The notes beneath the pieces are model-generated. The model was not told where the DNA came from, did no database searches, and worked only from the letters and a program-made list of their open reading frames with translations. Shown in pieces: positions 5,946 through 7,523 of a stretch of DNA of 7,523 nt; the stretch's first letter is position 1, and every line of letters starts with the position of its first letter. The stretch is from an uncultured Spirochaetales bacterium (GTDB taxonomy: Bacteria > UBP6 > UBA1177): positions 1-7,523 of the forward strand of contig CACZFE010000117.1 in the NCBI GenBank assembly GCA_902780365.1. Reading direction: 5' to 3'. The position numbers were made by a program, and so were the translations under genes.

Positions 5946-6992
5946 ATGACTGAAAAACTTAATATTCCTGCCGACTTAACTATTGAAAACAGCAAAGAGG
6001 CTTACAGTGCGCTTTCAAAACTTTTTGCAAAAGGCGGAACTTTCGAGGTAGGGCGCGATATTCAGCTCAATTCGATAACAAAGGCGCTAATCAGACAGCT
6101 TTCAGAAGACCATCCTGATCAGCTGATAGTCCCCGAAGAACTGAAAAACGATATTTTCTATCCGAAAGACGAGGGCAAAACCGAAAAAGAAGATGATGAA
6201 AAACCGGCAGAACCGCGTATTGAAAGGCTTGGCGGAAGGCTTCTGAAACTCTGGGATGTTGTTTTTTACTTCTTCGTTATCATGGTCGACATGATTTTCT
6301 ATTCGCTGGAATCAATATTCAACAGAAAGTTCATACTGAAAAACGACACAACGAAAAATGCTTATTATATCGGATACTTAGCTGTTCCGATTGTATTTCT
6401 GCTCGCATTTCTCATAGGTTTTACCATTGCTCTCCAGGCGGCGATCCAGCTTGCCAAAATGGGCGGTCAGAGCATGATCGCGATGATGAGCACGATGGTT
6501 ATGACCAAAGAGCTCGGCCCTCTGATTACAGCGATAATCATTGCCGGCAGAACGGGAAGCTCGATTGCCGCCGAAATCGGAACAATGGTCGTTATGGAAG
6601 AGGTCGACGCGCTCAAAACGATGGGTGTAAAACCCTTGAAATTCCTTCTTGTTCCGAAATTCTGGGCTTTCACGACAGTCATGCCGGTCCTCACTCTGGT
6701 AGCCGATATCGCAGGAATTTTCGGGGGATTTCTGATTGCTTCGGCTTACAATATTCCGCCGGGATCGTTTCTGGTCGATGTGATTGAATCAATCGAAATG
6801 AAGGATATTTTCTGGGGTACGATGAAAAGTATTTCGTTTGCATGGGTAATTCTTGCAGTCGGCAGTTTCAAAGGGCTCAATGTCCGCGGCGGAGCAGACG
6901 CGGTTGGACGCGCCACGACGGAATCAGTCGTTGTTTCGATATTCATGGTTGTCGCAATTGACGCGATATTCTCGCTTTTCCTATACACATAA
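5946..6992 (+). CDS. MlaE/YrbE-family ABC permease with an N-terminal cytoplasmic extension
   Basis: MlaE-type permeases form the inner-membrane core of ABC systems that move phospholipids or related lipids between inner and outer membranes, with an MlaF ATPase and an MlaD (MCE) protein. In this 348-residue product the signature is clear: ELGPLITAIIIAGRTGSSIA (189-208), AEIGTMVVMEEVDALKTMGV (209-228), and later a GGADAVGRATTESVV region (315-329). Hydrophobic segments lie at about 103-123, 142-170, 190-205, 233-268, 293-307 and 327-346. Residues 1-70 are soluble and may be a degenerate STAS/MlaB-like domain, as some families fuse one here; a highly charged linker (74-90) follows. The ATG at 5946, 1 nt after the upstream stop, is preferred over one at 5913 that would overlap the prenyl synthase; no strong Shine-Dalgarno is seen, so coupling is likely. 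No ATPase or MCE gene follows, so its partners must lie elsewhere. Confidence 0.92.
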   Translation: MTEKLNIPADLTIENSKEAYSALSKLFAKGGTFEVGRDIQLNSITKALIRQLSEDHPDQLIVPEELKNDIFYPKDEGKTEKEDDEKPAEPRIERLGGRLLKLWDVVFYFFVIMVDMIFYSLESIFNRKFILKNDTTKNAYYIGYLAVPIVFLLAFLIGFTIALQAAIQLAKMGGQSMIAMMSTMVMTKELGPLITAIIIAGRTGSSIAAEIGTMVVMEEVDALKTMGVKPLKFLLVPKFWAFTTVMPVLTLVADIAGIFGGFLIASAYNIPPGSFLVDVIESIEMKDIFWGTMKSISFAWVILAVGSFKGLNVRGGADAVGRATTESVVVSIFMVVAIDAIFSLFLYT

Positions 6993-7085
6993 GACGGTTT
7001 GGATTTCTGAAATAAATAATATTGTTTGTGATATCTGTAATAAGATATATCTAAAAAATTAAAGTTGTGAAATTTTATTTTAAAT

Positions 7086-7113
7086 TTGACTTATTTGCAA
7101 ATCTGAGTATTGA
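7086..7113 (+). promoter_or_regulatory. Candidate promoter of the comM-like gene
   Basis: The gap 6993-7150 is very AT-rich, as expected for a promoter region. The best match I see is TTGACT (7086-7091), a 16-bp spacer and TATTGA (7108-7113); the -10 is poor. A 10-bp perfect palindrome, ATTTGCAAAT (7093-7102), sits in the spacer and could be an operator or chance. Other -10-like strings exist nearby, such as TATATC at 7046-7051. Confidence 0.33.
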
Positions 7114-7150
7114 TATGTTCGATTTTGTTGTTAACTTTAAGGTGGTGTGT

Positions 7151-7523
7151 ATGTTTTCTATATTGAAAAGCGGTTCGGTTTCAGGAATAGACGGAAGTGT
7201 GATCGATGTCGAAGTCGATATTTCAAAGGGTATGCCGGCATTTTCCATCGTAGGGCTTCCGGACAATGCCGTTAAAGAGTCGAAAGAGCGTGTGAGAACG
7301 GCGATAATCAACAGCGGACACCTTTTCCCGCAGAACAGGATAACGATACATCTCGCGCCGGCCGGTATCTGGAAAGAAGGTGCCGGTTTCGATCTTCCGA
7401 TCGCAACGGCGATAATCGCTTCGATATACAGCATGGAAACCGATAAAGTTGACGGATACATGATAGTCGGAGAACTTGCCCTTAACGGAGAAATAAGACC
7501 TGTGACCGGAGTTTTGAGTCTTG
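7151..7523 (+). CDS. comM: ComM/YifB-family Mg-chelatase-like ATPase, N-terminal part only
   Basis: The reading frame from ATG 7151 stays open for 124 codons to the right edge. It begins MFSILKSGSVSGIDGSVIDV and contains AFSIVGLPDNAVKESKERVR (30-49), the family sequence IHLAPAGIWKEGAGFDLPIA (66-85) and IVGELALNGEIRPVTGVL (106-123). These are hallmarks of the N-terminal Lon-protease-like (ChlI) fold of ComM/YifB, a family of about 500 residues with an AAA+ core that would lie beyond the edge. ComM is a hexameric helicase that promotes branch migration during natural transformation in several Gram-negative bacteria. The common family version reads LAPADLRKEG where this has LAPAGIWKEG. AAGGTGG at 7139-7145, 5 nt before the ATG, fixes the start. 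The family is widespread, so its presence does not prove competence. Confidence 0.93.
   Translation, partial: MFSILKSGSVSGIDGSVIDVEVDISKGMPAFSIVGLPDNAVKESKERVRTAIINSGHLFPQNRITIHLAPAGIWKEGAGFDLPIATAIIASIYSMETDKVDGYMIVGELALNGEIRPVTGVLSL

Noticed and set aside
7030..7052. Stem ATATCT/AGATAT after the permease gene as a terminator
   Set aside because: The stem (7031-7036 with 7043-7048) is only 6 A/T-rich pairs and is followed by A residues rather than a T-run on the plus strand; on the minus strand the T-run lies on the wrong side.
1..7523. CRISPR arrays, insertion sequences, tRNA or rRNA genes
   Set aside because: No spaced direct repeats, transposase-like frames, terminal inverted repeats or recognisable RNA genes were seen; the repetitiveness in 1-1373 comes from the S1 domain repeats.

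Overview
The window looks like a bacterial chromosome segment of moderate GC, probably from an anaerobic Gram-negative organism. The anaerobic lifestyle is inferred from ThiH, the oxygen-sensitive radical-SAM tyrosine lyase, standing where aerobes use the glycine oxidase ThiO. The outer membrane is inferred from an MlaE-type lipid-transport permease. Nothing in the sequence fixes the phylum. Apart from about 175-190 bp between the first two genes and about 158 bp before the last gene, it is densely coding.

Layout. (1) From the left edge to 1373, on the minus strand, lies rpsA (ribosomal protein S1), missing its C-terminal end. It has a near-perfect sigma-70 promoter (TTGACA, 16-bp spacer, TATAAT) and a short leader hairpin. 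(2) Divergently, 1564-5035 holds a tight four-gene run, thiG - thiH - tenI - a BtuF-like lipoprotein, with gaps of 9, 5 and 2 nt. It ends at a convincing rho-independent terminator (5040-5074). (3) Directly after the terminator come a short-chain polyprenyl (farnesyl-type) diphosphate synthase and an MlaE-family permease, coupled with a 1-nt gap. (4) After an AT-rich gap, the 5' part of a comM/yifB-type gene runs off the right edge.

How the genes fit together. ThiH makes dehydroglycine from tyrosine, ThiG builds the thiazole ring from deoxyxylulose phosphate, dehydroglycine and ThiS thiocarboxylate, and TenI tautomerises the ThiG product to the aromatic thiazole carboxylate. The first three genes are therefore a thiazole branch of thiamin synthesis. 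thiS, thiF, thiC, thiD and thiE are not in the window. The small TIM-barrel gene, which could easily be labelled thiE, carries the TenI signature. The solute-binding lipoprotein has no transporter partner here, so its ligand is unknown.

The most unusual observation is in the prenyl synthase. Its first aspartate-rich motif and most of its length are canonical, but the segment just after the second aspartate pair (codons 221-237) does not look like the family. It is about 10 residues too short, lacks the third Asp and the GK motif, is about 73% GC against 47-57% in its flanks, contains a 14-bp perfect palindrome, and reads as an Asp-box (SxDxGxTW). It is either a real local replacement that would damage catalysis or an assembly/gap-filling error. 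I did not find a convincing new multi-gene system in this window.
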